64,000 nucleotides of DNA from Sepiola atlantica (GCA_963556195.1 OY744517.1:144876382-144940381), one strand, 5' to 3'; shown: positions 30,430 to 41,049, counted from the stretch's first letter. Program-made: numbers and translations. The notes: generated by a model from the sequence alone, not told the origin.

Positions 30430-30716
30430 ATATATATAGATATATGTTTATTCGCAGGAACAACAGAACAGAACCTCTTTTATACATGGAGTTGAATATA
30501 TATTGACATGGCGAAATAACCTTTTCCCGGAGTTCGTATATTCTCTGTCATCGGCCTGGTAGAGAACTCAGGACCACATCTTTCATTGTTGACTGAACGT
30601 CACGAACTGGTTAACCACGCTGATCACGTGACTTGGGTTTTCGCCAGATCACGATTTCTTGCGTGAATCTCGTGCATTGAAGAGTGCATTTCCGGTCAAT
30701 CATGTGACTGCTACAA
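30430..30716 (-). repeat. LTR-like segment (pair with 16970-17350)
   Basis: Shares the 'gaataac' to 'gtgactgctaca' layout with 16970-17350. Probably a solo LTR or fragment. Flanked by AT-rich DNA and no internal retroelement sequence. Confidence 0.4.
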
Positions 30717-31825
30717 ATATATAAACAAAGTTATTTTATTGTCAATTTTACTTGTTTAAATTGTATTTCTTGTCCTGAAATAAAATTATTTTAAAAGTGT
30801 TTAGAATTTTAATTCAATGTTTTAATCATTGTTTTTTTTCCTAGCACCAAATATATCTGAACTGTTTCAGAATTTTATTACACACATAAAGAACGTTTTG
30901 GCACAATAATGAAGTAATTGTTTATATAAAAAGAAGCAAGTTTCAACCGTTGATATCATTTTATAACATTCGACGGGTCAGCATAAAAGTTAATTTTGTA
31001 TCAGGACAAACAAAACGTTTTATTTTATGTAGACTTGTTAGTGTATAAAACTTTTTAAAGATTTTAGAGAAAAGCAAGTATTTTTTTCTTTAAGCCTTTT
31101 CTATCAAGGCAGGTTTGTCAACCATTTTGAATTTTAGTCTATGAGATTTTTTTTTTATAGTTTTACCTTCAAATCATTATGAAATTTCCACCCATGAAAA
31201 CGACATGAACAAAATCATCGGTATCCTTTTTTAAATACCAAAGAATTATTAGATCAAAGATGAAATAATTTCAGACAGAAATGACCACAGTCATATGTCC
31301 ATGTGTTGGCATGTAATAATCTTTCTCTTTGAGTCGTCTTGTTTATCTGCTTAGCATACTTACCGCCATGACGTCAACAGATAAACCACACTCAGTGAAC
31401 CGGCCTTCTTAACGAATATCGTGATCCTTCCCACTAGGTAATAAAAATAACGTCAAGTAGAATGATTCGAGTAATACATTCAACAGGTGGTGACATCACA
31501 GATAAATGTGCCTACATCAAAACTGTAATTATTTCGTTTTTATAGGATTGATAATTGATGAAGGCACCGCTTGCACCATGACTTTAATTCGACCACAAAG
31601 AGGACGCACAAAAAATAAAGATCGCCCAAAAATTTAAATAAAGGTCTTCTGAAGTTTCGTCAGAATTGAGAGGAGAAATTTCGACTTAAAGAAAAGCAAC
31701 TTCTTCCAACTTGAAGCAGACGCAAAAACAACTTAAACACACATACACCGTAAAAACACTTTCTCTCAAACTTCTGCATCAAGTCCAGCAAAATAATAAT
31801 CCCAAATGGTAAAATATTCTTCTTT
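30717..31825. other. No recognised gene
   Basis: AT-rich. No domain, RNA gene or repeat could be identified with confidence. Confidence 0.45.
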
Positions 31826-31990
31826 TTATTGAATTAAAAAACCCCCGGACTCATTTAAATCATTCGATAGGAACATTTTCATATCACTCATTGTGCAAAA
31901 CGAATCATTTGTGTAATCCGACATGTCTTGCCTTGGCTTCCCCCGGATGTTTAAAATAGAGACATTATGAGTCGTCATCACCTCAACTTG
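31826..31990 (-). other. Short open stretch outside the transposon end, possible exon
   Basis: The minus strand encodes about 54 residues ('VEVMTTHNVSILNIRGKPRQ', '...DMSDYTNDSFC') up to a stop overlapping AATAAA. Composition is protein-like, with no low-complexity bias. No family is recognised and no clear acceptor site precedes it. The frame begins inside the adjacent terminal inverted repeat, so it may be fortuitous. Confidence 0.2.
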
Positions 31991-32137
31991 TAGTCCAGTC
32001 AAAATGTGGCTGAATCTCAAACAAATTGCTAACAAACGTTTTTAACTTGGATATTGGACATGAATAACCTTTCTTTCAGATAAATAAAAAGTTTACTAAA
32101 ATTAGCGGAAAGGGGTCAACGGGCGCCATCTTTAAAA
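31991..32137 (+). repeat. Left terminal inverted repeat
   Basis: Reverse-complement match to 38719-38882 over its whole length by eye: 'tagtccagtcaa', 'caaacaaattgctaacaaa', 'taacttggatattg', 'ggaaaggggtcaacggg', 'gccatctttaaa'. The right copy has small insertions. Just inside, at 32174-32225, 'ttcctgaca' recurs three to four times, a possible subterminal binding motif. Confidence 0.85.
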
Positions 32138-32721
32138 TCCAACTTAACAATATTAAAATTTTGAGACATAAAATTCCTGACATTTCCTGACAAGTATGTC
32201 CATTATTCCTGACAATTACTGACAAAAATAAACGTTTTTCCTAACAAAAAACCTTTATTAAATTAGAAATAACAAATTTTCTTTTTGCATGAAAACCCAC
32301 ACAGGGCCTATTCCAAGCCAGCTTGACATTTTCTTGGTGTTTTAAATTGTAATTATAGATAGCTATATGCTTAATAATAAACTAACACCAGAAAATGACT
32401 AGCCCCTGCCATTGTTTTCATGTTTTTTTTATTTCTTATACAAATATGAATATTATAGCCAACAAATTTACAGGACCAGCTGGCAAGTCAGTCTTGATTG
32501 GTTGTAATTTACCATCTGAAAGTTTCCATCCCCACTCGTCAGGTTTTAGCTGGTTTCTACATTTCCATTCCTGAATATGGAAGTAGACTCGAAGGCTGTG
32601 GAATTTCGTAGCTGCGTTTGTTGGTGGCAATGATTTGATCTCAACATACTTTGAGCTTTTTGCAACCTTTTCCTTAAAGTGCCTCAGTCGGAGATGATTG
32701 ATGTTTTCCCCATCATTACCA

Positions 32722-33120
32722 TTGTACAGGCACACTAAAGCCTTCTCCCCAGCTTCAATAACCTCTTCTGCACTGCTATCCTTGCCAAACACTTCTGCCA
32801 GTTTGAGGAAGTTTCTATTGTTCATCATCTTTCGAAGAGATGCTGTCTTCCCAATTTCATAAACACTGGATGTAGAATCACAACACAGTAGTGCATGGAT
32901 GAAAAGAATGTTGGAACAGACCTCATCTCCCAAAGATTTCCTCATCTCTTTGATGTTCCAGACTTTCACACTTTTTGCACTATCCTTTGGTTGTGACGTG
33001 AAAATGTTGTAACCATCATCTCTAATGATAACATAGAAGGACCAATAGGTCATCTGCTATCAAAATGGTTTTTCCTGTCTGTGCCAGTTCTAGAGCAGTT
33101 TTTACAATCAATACGTCAGC
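32722..33120 (-). repeat. Duplicated XPG-core block, unit 1
   Basis: A ~399-bp block that recurs at 33149-33541 with a few per cent of differences and small indels, 28 bp apart. It covers the region from 'DVLIVKTALE' through the 'CDSTSS' block to 'ALVCLY'. Confidence 0.9.
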
Positions 33121-33148
33121 ATCTTTTCGGCGATGATTTATTCTTTTC

Positions 33149-33541
33149 TTGTACAGGCACACTAAAGCCTTCTCCCCAGCTTCAATAACCTCTTATGCAC
33201 TGCTATCCTTGCCAAACACTTCTGCCAGTTTGAGGAAGTTTCTATTGTTCATTACCTTTCGAAGGGATGCTGCTTCCCAATTCCATGAACACTGGATGTA
33301 GAATCACAACCCAGTAGTGCATGGATGAAAAAAATGTTGGAACAGACTACATCTCCCAAAGATTTCCTCATCTCTTTGATGTTCCAGACTTTCACACTTT
33401 TTGCACTATCCTTTAGTTGTGGCCATCATCTCTATTGGCATGATAACATAGAAGGACCAATAGGTCAGTGTCATCTGCTATCAAAATGGTTTCTCCTGTC
33501 TGTGCCAGTTCTAGAGCAGTCTTCACAATCAATACGTCAGC
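33149..33541 (-). repeat. Duplicated XPG-core block, unit 2
   Basis: Second unit. The upstream junction (in gene sense) has lost a dozen or so residues before 'ADVLIV', whereas the 28-bp spacer plus unit 1 retains 'INHRRKDADV'. This unit also has more frame disruptions. Confidence 0.9.
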
Positions 33542-34885
33542 TTCCTCCAAATTCTTTCCCAGCAAGTTGATGAACAATTGTTTGTTTTCTTGATTAGCTA
33601 GAAAAACATCCTTTTTTAATTTGAACACTATTAAAGGGGTCAGTGACACATTAACACTAGCAGGGCACCTTGTTCGGCGTTGGTGAGTCGTGTCTTTAAT
33701 GGGTGGACCACTTTCATACCCATCAAAGACAATGCATGCTTTTCCATATCAAGTTGTGACATATCTGCGGTATTCGGCACAGATCTCATCAAATGTGTGA
33801 CCTTTTTGCCATGAGAGGTGTTGAAGTAGTGCTCCACCATCTAAGAGATACTGTGGATCTGAACACTGTGGACCTGATTGTACAGGGGAAGTCAGTTCCC
33901 ATATTGCGTCTGCCAAAGCCGTTTTTTTGCCTCTCGGGTAGTCCGAAAGAATAAAAAAGTGCAGGTGGGTAACCACAAAGCTCATACTGGAAATGTTCTT
34001 GCTGCTGCTGAGTTGAGGGTTCATTGGTAGATAGCGCACACAGAAGTTGTGGATCAGTCTCAATTGCTTCATCTTTGCTTTGTGGAACTTTTGACGAAGT
34101 GTAATTGCCTGATCCTTTCTTTTAAAAGTGTACTCATGGACATTTTCTCCAACCATTGAGGCTATGATTGCCTCTTCTATGGAGTTTGCTCTGTCCACAT
34201 TCACCTTTTTGTCTCCAGTTACTCCACTGGAAATGCTGTGAATGGACAGATCTTCTATGAAAGGGTCATATGTCTGGAGAAACGCAAGGTGCTTCCATGT
34301 ATCTCTCACATCTTGCTCTTTTCTTGCTGAAGTAACCTCCTGGTGCTGGTCACTAGTGCCATAACGAATGCCTGCTAGTTCTTGCATTGTAAACTTGATT
34401 TCAGCGCATGCTGGCAGTGATAGCGTCCAAACCAATCGTTGAATTTCGTCCATTCCTCTGCCATGAGTAAGACCTCCAGACGTCTTCATGCTTCTTATTA
34501 GCACTTGCTAAATAACCAGATCCGTCGACAAGCCAGCCCAGTAGCGATCACTTCATCTAATCACATGGAATCCTTCAGAAATTTTCTGGTACACTTCATG
34601 ATGGCTTTTTGGCAGCCCCTCCATTTGCTGCAAGTACAAGTGGGCCGACTTTTCATATAGGATGTGTCCTGCTGCATCGAATATTGGCAGCATTTTCCTT
34701 ACAGCGTCAAGTGCAATTCCCAGTTCCCGGTGTGCTCTGCCTTGATAAACAATTGCAGGATCTTCACCATATCAAGGTATTGAATCCACAATTTGGCTGT
34801 TCGATGGTTAACCATCGCATCCTTCACATGGTTGATTCTCTGGGTAATCCTGGTCATAGACTCTGATAACAGAACATTATTCAAT

Positions 34886-34890
34886 GTCTC
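34886..34890 (+). repeat. Target-site duplication gtctc (left)
   Basis: Matches 36946-36950. Removing the inserted element and one copy makes the flanking gene frame continuous ('LLDETET' then 'LNNVLLSES'). Confidence 0.9.
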
Positions 34891-35159
34891 TATAGAGTCG
34901 ATGCTTAGGGCTCAACTGTATGACCAGTTGAGCAGCAAGATAAGTCAGACTGCCAAGCACATCAAAATGCCGGTTTATAATAAGGCTAGAATGTTCTATT
35001 ATGCTCAGAAGGGAAAGTCCATTCTCTGTGTTCTGATTGGCTGAGATTCATAAGTGGCCATTCTAGTGTATAAATGTTCATTCATTCGAATAAGTATTCT
35101 TCTATGAGATGGATGCCAGTTGAGGCCTTTATGCCGGTAAGTGTTAGTTTGATTCTATA
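34891..35159 (-). repeat. 3' LTR of nested element (269 bp, TATAGA...TCTATA)
   Basis: The minus-strand start TATAGAATCAAACT follows GGGGGGGGAGA (the polypurine tract, 35160-35171). The end CTCTATA abuts the gtctc duplication. The first 14 nt recur at the far end of the element as a 5' LTR stub. 'gtataaatgttc' at about 35069-35080 is on the plus strand, so any promoter assignment is uncertain. Confidence 0.85.
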
Positions 35160-36180
35160 TCTCCCCCCCCCTCTGCGAACGCAATGGTCTTTGGGGAAGA
35201 ATTAGTTCCTTCTGGCCTGGTTGATTGTGGGGGAGTAACCTGGACAATGCCCGGGCAGATTTCACTGGCTTTGGTTTAGCAGTGCTGGGTAGTGTTGGGT
35301 GCCTCGGCGATGTCATTACATCTCCTCTGTTATGCGGCAATGGTGTACCAGGTGTATGGGAATCCCAAGGCGTTGGATTGGGAGATTCAGGCAAAGCACT
35401 GGGAATAGGGACTGGAATTACAAGTGTTGCAAGTTTTCTGAGGAATCTGCGGTTTCGCAAAGTGATTCTGCCTGACCCATCAATCCTGATCCTATACTGA
35501 CAGTTAAGGAGAGTTTAGACAACACGACCTGTTGTGTCCCATCGATGATTGTTTGCACGTTGTATTGATACTCTTTCTCCTTCTTGGAGTGGGCATAAAG
35601 TATGCGCTGTGTGATTGTATTGCTCGGTGAGGTGAGCATTGCGCTGAGATAAGCTTATCTCATGGTTCCTAGCTGCAGCTATCCATTTTGCATGTGGTTT
35701 ATATAGTGCGGGTTGGGATGGTATGAAGTCACGAAGTTGGCGGTGGAGCAAGCGTTGTGCTGGGGATAGACCAATGCCTTGGATAGGGGTGTTGCGATAC
35801 TGCAGGATGGCTCTGGCAACACTGTCATTATTCAATGAGCCCTGGGGACCTGTATTTCCATGAATTATCCTCTTCGCTGTTTTGACAGCTAACTCTGCTC
35901 GGCCATTAGATTGAGGATATGCCACTGAGGACTGTCTGTGCTTCACACACCATGTCTTGAGGAACTGCTGAAACATGTTGGAATTAAAAGGTGGGCCACC
36001 ATCGCTACTAAGTTTTTCTGGGGTGCCATATGTGTGGAATAGTTTCCGACAAATAGATATTAGTTTTGAGGTGATGGCATGACCTGATTTAAGATGATAC
36101 CAAATAATCCAGCCAGTGAGTCTGTCTGCACAGACAAGGTATGCAATGTGTCCGACGTAAAAAAGGTCCATCACTATCTG
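35155..36180 (-). pseudogene. Ty3-type integrase and pol C-terminus (nested element)
   Basis: The frame at 36174-35515 has 'MDLFYVGHIAYLVCADRLTG' (first D), 'KLSSDGGPPFNSNMFQQF' (second D) and 'YPQSNGRAELAVKTAKRI' (E): the DDE core. 'RNTPIQGIGLSPAQRLLHRQ' is the usual downstream block. A stop after 'RWDTTGRVV' separates this from 'YRIRIDGSGRITLRNRRFLR' and a Pro-rich C-terminus ending at 35155. The zinc-binding half (36290-36180) contains stops. Non-functional. Confidence 0.8.
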
Positions 36181-36559
36181 CTGGAAGGGCTAATCTGGAG
36201 CTTGGGTTAATACGAGTGGTTCAGGTGGCTGACTTGGGGCAATGCTTGTGCAGATGAGGCAATTGGCTCAAAAGTTGCATATCGATGCATTCATACCGGG
36301 GCAATACACCGATTCATTGGCACGGGCTTTCATGCCAACCACGCCCTGGTGGGCTGAGTGTAGATAACATAGCACTTTTCCTCTGAGAGATTTGGGTACC
36401 ACGATTCTCGCATCCATCGGTGCTAAGCTCCTGTCGGTACTTAGTCGATGGCGTACATCCCAAAAGTTATGGATTTCCGGTTCAGTAAGTGAACGTTTGG
36501 ATGGAAAACCTAGTTGTACTGTGTTGATCAGAGTTGTGTAAGATGGATCATTTCGGCCT

Positions 36560-36931
36560 GATGCTGACAGGATTGTATCGTTGTCTTAAAAATCGTTCAT
36601 GGTCTGCTGGGTTGCTACATCCACCATAGCATCTATTTTATCCGAGAGATGGATGTCTTCAGAGGAAGGGTGTTTGGAAGATAGGGATGTAAGGGCACTC
36701 ATTGTAGGGACTGGGTTGCGAGAGACGGCATCGGAACCCTGATGCAACTTTCCTGGGAAGTGTTGGATGGTAAAAAAATACCTGAGTGATTTCTCTTTAA
36801 GCTTAAAGAGGCGTGGTTATGTATCTTGCTCAGGTCCCTGTCGTCAAATACTCCTAGTAAGGGCTGGTGGTCTGTTACTACTATTACGTTAGGGCAGCCC
36901 ATAATGAATATACGGCATTTGTCTAATACCC
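36560..36931 (-). pseudogene. RNase H remnant (nested element)
   Basis: The minus strand gives 'NWVLDKCRIFIMGCPNVIVV', 'TDHQPLLGVFDDRDLSKIHN', the C-terminal half of a Ty3-type RNase H, then 'ESCIRVPMPSLATQ' after a frameshift. It is fused at 36932 to the LTR stub by the internal deletion. The long ORF at 37163-36699 reads through transposon gene, target duplication, stub and RNase H, so it is chimeric. Confidence 0.75.
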
Positions 36932-36945
36932 AGTTTGATTCTATA

Positions 36946-36950
36946 GTCTC
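36946..36950 (+). repeat. Target-site duplication gtctc (right)
   Basis: Second copy of the 5-bp duplication. Confidence 0.9.
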
Positions 36951-38519
36951 AGTCTCATCAAGAAGACCTTTCAATAGCCCCTGAGCTTCCTTCAAATCTT
37001 CATTTTGAGGAAATGACTTTTCTGCATCAGTGTTGGGTTGATCATCCTCAGTGACATGTGAAACTGGCAAATCATAGGCTTTTGCTAACAAAATAGCATT
37101 CAGAGCAGCATCAACTAAGAAGTGAGCACGAATGGCTCTTGCAATTGCTTTGCCACTTCGCATGTGCTTGACTCTGTTTTTTCAGCATACACAAGTTCAA
37201 AAGATTCTTGCAATCCAGAACCTGTCATCAAATGACCAATTGACCCCAGAAAGCTCATCTGTGTATGGAGCCCACCAATTCGCAAGATAAATAATTTCAG
37301 GGGACTGGAACTAGGCTTTGTACCAAAGTGGTTGATCGAATGTTAGAATTGGTGTAATGTTTTCCTGGCTAAATCACTAATGTAACATAACGTTGAGTAC
37401 ACGCAGGTTGGGTTACCAGGGTCCATGTCGATCATTGACAAAAAAACTGTGGCTGATTTCCAAGGATATGTTCCTTTGTGCACTGACTACATAAGGCCTG
37501 ACCATGCGGGTCTGGACAGATGTGAAATTAGTGAAACCTCCCAAAGGATGTCAACATTAGCAGTTGAATCGATAACTTTCTTGGGCTGGAGCTCTTTAAA
37601 TGTCACTGGTGGTTTGTTGGTGTGCTGTGAATCTAGGTACTTGATGTTGATCCTTCCAACCCTTATTATATCTTCTGAAAGGACCTGAATCCTTGAAACT
37701 GGGTTTGCTTTAACTTTCCCGGGTGTAAAAGATGCTATGATGTCCATACCGTAGAATGTGTTGAATCCATCAATACTCCTTACATTATTGTCCACATTAT
37801 CAGCTACGAACTGCACAAATTTAGTTTCAACAGGGGAGAGAGTTTCAGCGCCATGAACAAGAGCGGCACTTCTTTCGAATTTCTGGACTTCCGAGTAAAA
37901 TGAAGAGAAGCCATGCTTATTCAGAGTGTCAATTAAGAACCTTGATCCAAACATCAAAGGTGCAAGGAGAACTCTGGGTCTAGCAGCCTGCATTATCGCT
38001 TAACCAACTGATGCAAGTTTCAAATCATTGTCTTTGCCTGCAAATATCTTCCTGAGAAAGATCAACAATGTTTTAGGAACATATTCAAGAATCGCATCCT
38101 GTTCAAGATCATTCTTAGACGGGTAATATTCTGAACTTGTCTGGATACCTTTAATGTCATTCTTGATAAGCTTGGCTGCCGTCTCTATGATTCTAATGAC
38201 CTCTAATTCTTAATTGTCTGTTGAGCGGTTCTGTGCATAGAATTCATGGAGAATACATTTTGCTGTACTTAAGAATGTAACAACATTATGTTTCCCATTA
38301 ATTTCAGTCACAATGATTTTGTCTTTGAAATGTTCTAACAATCGATATTTCATGTATGAGAAGCTGTATGGTTCAAAGCCAGTGTACTCGAGAATTTCCT
38401 CCATTTTTTTTAACAAAATCGACAATGGTGAGAATGTTTCTTCATTACTGGACAGTTCATTGTTGCAAATAGCACACTTGTCAACATCTATAATTATCGG
38501 TACTTTACTTTGGCTAACC
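36951..38519 (-). pseudogene. PIN/XPG-domain transposon gene, N-terminal half (broken)
   Basis: Starts after a good acceptor (minus 'ttctaatttcag', ending at 38520). Codes for 'VPIIIDVDKCAICNNELSS' (CxxC finger start), 'MSILLKKMEEILEYTGFEPY', a stop, 'RIIETAAKLIKNDIKG', a stop, then 37993-37487 'MQAARPRVLLAPLMFGSRFL', 'FVQFVADNVDNNVRSIDGF', 'YGMDIIASFTPGK', 'DILWEVSLISHLSRPAWSG'. After a stop come 'SMIDMDPG', a frameshift, 'MSFLGSIGHLMTGSGLQESF', then 'SGKAIARAIRAHFLVDAALN'. The FLG.IGHLM.GSG block sits where an RNase H-fold transposase core would be, but I cannot assign its catalytic residues. Each block matches a protein family I remember, in the same order. Confidence 0.7.
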
Positions 38520-38718
38520 TGAAATTAGAATATGACAGAATATTAAGCTCCTGCAGTAATACATCAAAAGAGTCAAAAATAAGGCATAAGAAGTTATAAT
38601 TATATTTAACTTTATGAAAACTGTTGGCTTTATCCAATTTCACATTGCTACATTTGGTATTTTTGAAGATGAATTTACAGAAATTGAGTTGAGAGAGGGG
38701 AGGCTAGAATCGGCAGCA

Positions 38719-38882
38719 ATCTTTAAAGATGGCACCCGTTGACCCCTTTCCGCAAGGCTAATTTTGGTAAACTTTTTTTTTATCGGAAAGAGAGGTTATT
38801 CATGCTCAATATCCAAGTTAAAAACCTTTGTTAGCAATTTGTTTGAGGTTCAGCCAAAAAATCAACTAGGTTGACTGGACTA
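38719..38882 (+). repeat. Right terminal inverted repeat
   Basis: Inverted match of 31991-32137. It carries an extra 'atcaactagg' near its outer end and 'caagg' in the middle, and ends 'ttgactggacta'. Confidence 0.85.
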
Positions 38883-39138
38883 GTGTTAGATAATGGCATC
38901 TGTTTGAGACGGGTTTGACTTACACGGTTGTAGCGAAGTCATCTCGTGCAAGTTCGGTCCGATGCGTTCCCAGGCTCACGGTGACAACTGATCTGACCTT
39001 AAGGTTACGTGAGGTCAGGGAGTTCAGGTTGCACCTGGCGTGTTGACGACGAGATTTGGGACGAGAGTTCCGACCGTGGGAGAATTGAATCGGGATTGAA
39101 TCAGATTTGACTTGGAAGCGAGAGAGTCAAGATCGCCA
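38883..39138 (-). mobile_element. Retroelement leader remnant
   Basis: Minus-strand sequence following the LTR candidate starts TTTTTGGCGATCTTGAC, a TGG-type primer-binding context, then a C/G-balanced leader unlike the surrounding AT-rich DNA. It stops at the right terminal repeat, so the DNA transposon may have inserted in or near this element. Confidence 0.4.
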
Positions 39139-39734
39139 AAAATGTAACTGTATGAGAAAGATTCCAAATGACGGAAATCTAAGAGCCAATTAGTAAATCT
39201 CAATACTCCTCTCTCTCGGGCAATCAAGAATATTAACTAGTGAAGTTAGTTAGCGTAAACTCTCTCTCAATCAAGACTCGTTCAGGTCGGCTAATTGAAG
39301 TAGTAAATAAAGATGGCTCTAATTAAAAACAGGAGAGACTTTGTGAGCTTATTGAAGTGAAGGTTTGATTTTCAGCTAGCAAAGACAACAGCCCGGAAAT
39401 GTTAACGCGCGACAAGAAGTCCTAAAAGAATGATGACAGCGGCGTCGGTGGCGACGGTGAAGACGACGAAGGTAGCGGTCCCGTCAGCAAATAGTTGCAG
39501 AGGAAAAAGGAGCGCAAATAGTCACGGCAGAAACAAGCAGGCGACAATAATGGCTGCCGGCAGAATCAAGAAAAGAGAGAGAGGAAACAAGGTTAGTGCA
39601 AGCAGTTCGAATAAGTCCGGGCAGTTGAGGTTCGCGGAACCTGATGACATATCGCCCCTTTGAGTCAACAGTTAAGTTCGACGAGAACGAAAGAGTTGGT
39701 GAACTTAATAGCCAGTAATAACCAGTAATACAAC
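39139..39734 (-). repeat. Candidate LTR of an old gypsy-like element
   Basis: In minus orientation it would end ...CAGTTACA just before the PBS-like TTTTTGGCGATC, and could start TGTTG at about 39734. It contains a GC-richer stretch (39430-39660) whose open frame (KKRERGNK...) is probably not a gene. No second copy is present in the window, so boundaries are tentative. Confidence 0.35.
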
Positions 39735-39886
39735 ACTATGGCGTTGGTATCTGTTATCACTGGAGCAATGTTCGAATCATCTCACTTTCCCTAATGAATG
39801 GCGCAGAACACATGCATTCTTTTATGTGGTCGTTCATCCTCCCATTCGTTACAGTTTTTTATACCGTACTTCACTACATCTCCCCA

Positions 39887-40065
39887 AAAGGAGGAGGTAA
39901 TGCCTGGGAGGATGGTATTATGACAACAGAACAGATACTACACTCTTCTCACCCCTGGATTGAACATTGAAAGGTAGTACATTTATACATTTAATAGAAG
40001 TAACAGTAGAGTTTCGGCTTCAGGCACACAGATACCAAATCTCCATTAGTAATAGATTTCTATTT
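39887..40065. repeat. Two-module repeat, single-copy form (with U2 piece)
   Basis: Module 1 is 'ggaggaggtaatgcctggga', 'ggatggtattatgacaac', 'agaacagatactacact' (the last part is antisense U2). Module 2 is 'gagtttcggcttcaggcac', 'acagataccaaatctccatt', 'agtaatag'. Each occurs once here. At 52140-52685 the same modules are expanded. Confidence 0.7.
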
Positions 40066-41049
40066 GTTCTTACGAGTGTAATTTTTTATTTAGATTTTAA
40101 TTTCTACTTTATATGAATTTTAAAGTTTATCTGTACACACTAAAAATGTTTGTATACAAAAGCTTCGGTCATGACGGACTATTTGACGTACACTTACAAC
40201 CACTAAAACTCCACAAGTCACGCAATTTTAAGATCCATTATTTGCCCCTATATACTTATCTAGTCATAAAAATTCAAGATGCAAATAAACACGATGACTT
40301 GATTTTTTTCAATAGAATTTCAACCTTTTTATACTTACACATATAAGTAAGTTAGTAAGTACACTCGGTTATTCATTTATACTCTCCACTCATGTAGGAT
40401 TCAGAAATATTGTCTACTTAATTGTGATAAAAATGAGATTAATGTTCACCCCCATAATTTTAACCGCCAGTTCAACCTCAACTCTAACCCTAAAAAGAAC
40501 TTTAAAAAAATTAAAAGTAAAGAGAAAACCATTAAAAATGTTTATACAATGACGTTTCGCAGTTATCTTTTCTTGCTTTCAAAAGAAAATGGTGACTTTC
40601 TTAGTCGTGTAAACTAGTAAAACTTGAACTGTTAAAACACTAGACTGTTATTTGCATTGAAGTTAGATTTTTATGCTCTTTTAACGATTAAATAAATAAC
40701 TAAGAAAGAAATTGACTCTTTAAACTTTATGCTTTAGCGGCACCTCTAAAGGACAGTTTAACCCTTAGATCAATCTATAATTTAATTAGCAAAAAAGATA
40801 AAAATGAACAATTCTTCCCATCTGTAGAATGAAGACAAACTGGAGTATGGACAATAAAATATAAGAGCTAAAAAGTGTGTAACATTTTTCTTTTAAACCT
40901 CTCTCTCTCTCTCTCCCCCTCTCTCTCTCTCTCTCTCTCTTTATCCCTCCTCCCTTTATCCAACTAACCTCTCTCATCTTTCCAACCGTTCCCCCTCCTC
41001 TCCTCTTGCTCAATTTCCTCTACCCTATCTTCCCCTCTTCTCCATTATC
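40066..41049. other. No recognised gene; CT-rich tract
   Basis: AT-rich, then a (CT)n tract at about 40899-40940 and a pyrimidine-rich stretch to 41060. No gene supported. Confidence 0.45.

Larger units (their letters stand above)
32436..34885 (-). pseudogene. PIN/XPG-domain transposon gene, C-terminal half (broken)
   Basis: Minus-strand segments in order. 34884-34505 has 'LWIQYLDMVKILQLFIKAEH' and, after two stops, 'SDRYWAGLSTDLVI'. 34504-33749 has 'MKTSGGLTHGRGMDEIQRLV' and, at the end, 'DEICAEYRRYVTT'. 33840-33640 follows in another frame. 33649-33413 has 'FINLLGKNLEEADVLIVKTA', 'ILIADDTDLLVLLCYHAN': the acidic PIN/XPG core. 33053-32436 has 'VWNIKEMRKSLGDEVCSNIL', 'IHALLCCDSTSSVY' (third acidic block) and 'WGWKLSDGKLQPIKTDLP'. 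It stops at 'LLAIIFIFV', where I recall relatives continuing into a Cys-rich tail, so the C-terminus appears lost. At least four stops or frameshifts, plus an internal tandem duplication. Confidence 0.75.
34891..36945 (-). mobile_element. Internally deleted LTR retrotransposon nested in the transposon gene
   Basis: Flanked by gtctc duplications. On the minus strand it starts with the first 14 nt of its LTR (TATAGAATCAAACT, 36945-36932), jumps into RNase H, runs through integrase and the pol C-terminus, then a G-rich polypurine tract and a full 3' LTR (35159-34891). Almost the whole 5' LTR, gag, protease and RT are deleted. The LTR termini are TATAGA...TCTATA, not TG...CA. RNase H before integrase makes it Ty3/gypsy-like. 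Confidence 0.85.
31991..38882 (-). mobile_element. TIR DNA transposon with PIN/XPG-domain gene (Academ-like)
   Basis: A 6892-bp unit bounded by inverted repeats of about 150 bp (31991-32137 and 38719-38882), both ending TAGTCCAGTCAA outward. It holds one large decayed minus-strand gene. A 2055-bp LTR element (plus 5-bp duplication) is inserted inside; without it the unit is about 4.8 kb. Transposon-encoded XPG-type nucleases are a known trait of the Academ superfamily. The gene also resembles a large protein family I recall from mollusc and coral genomes. Flanks share only TA, so the target duplication is unclear (Academ is reported to make 3-4 bp). Not autonomous: many stops and frameshifts. 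Confidence 0.7.

Noticed and set aside
36699..37163. 154-codon frame as one protein
   Set aside because: It reads from the transposon gene through the target duplication into RNase H of the nested element; chimeric.
39430..39663. Basic 77-codon frame as a gene
   Set aside because: Lies in a GC-richer part of a candidate LTR; no domain, and Ala/Lys/Arg bias follows from composition.
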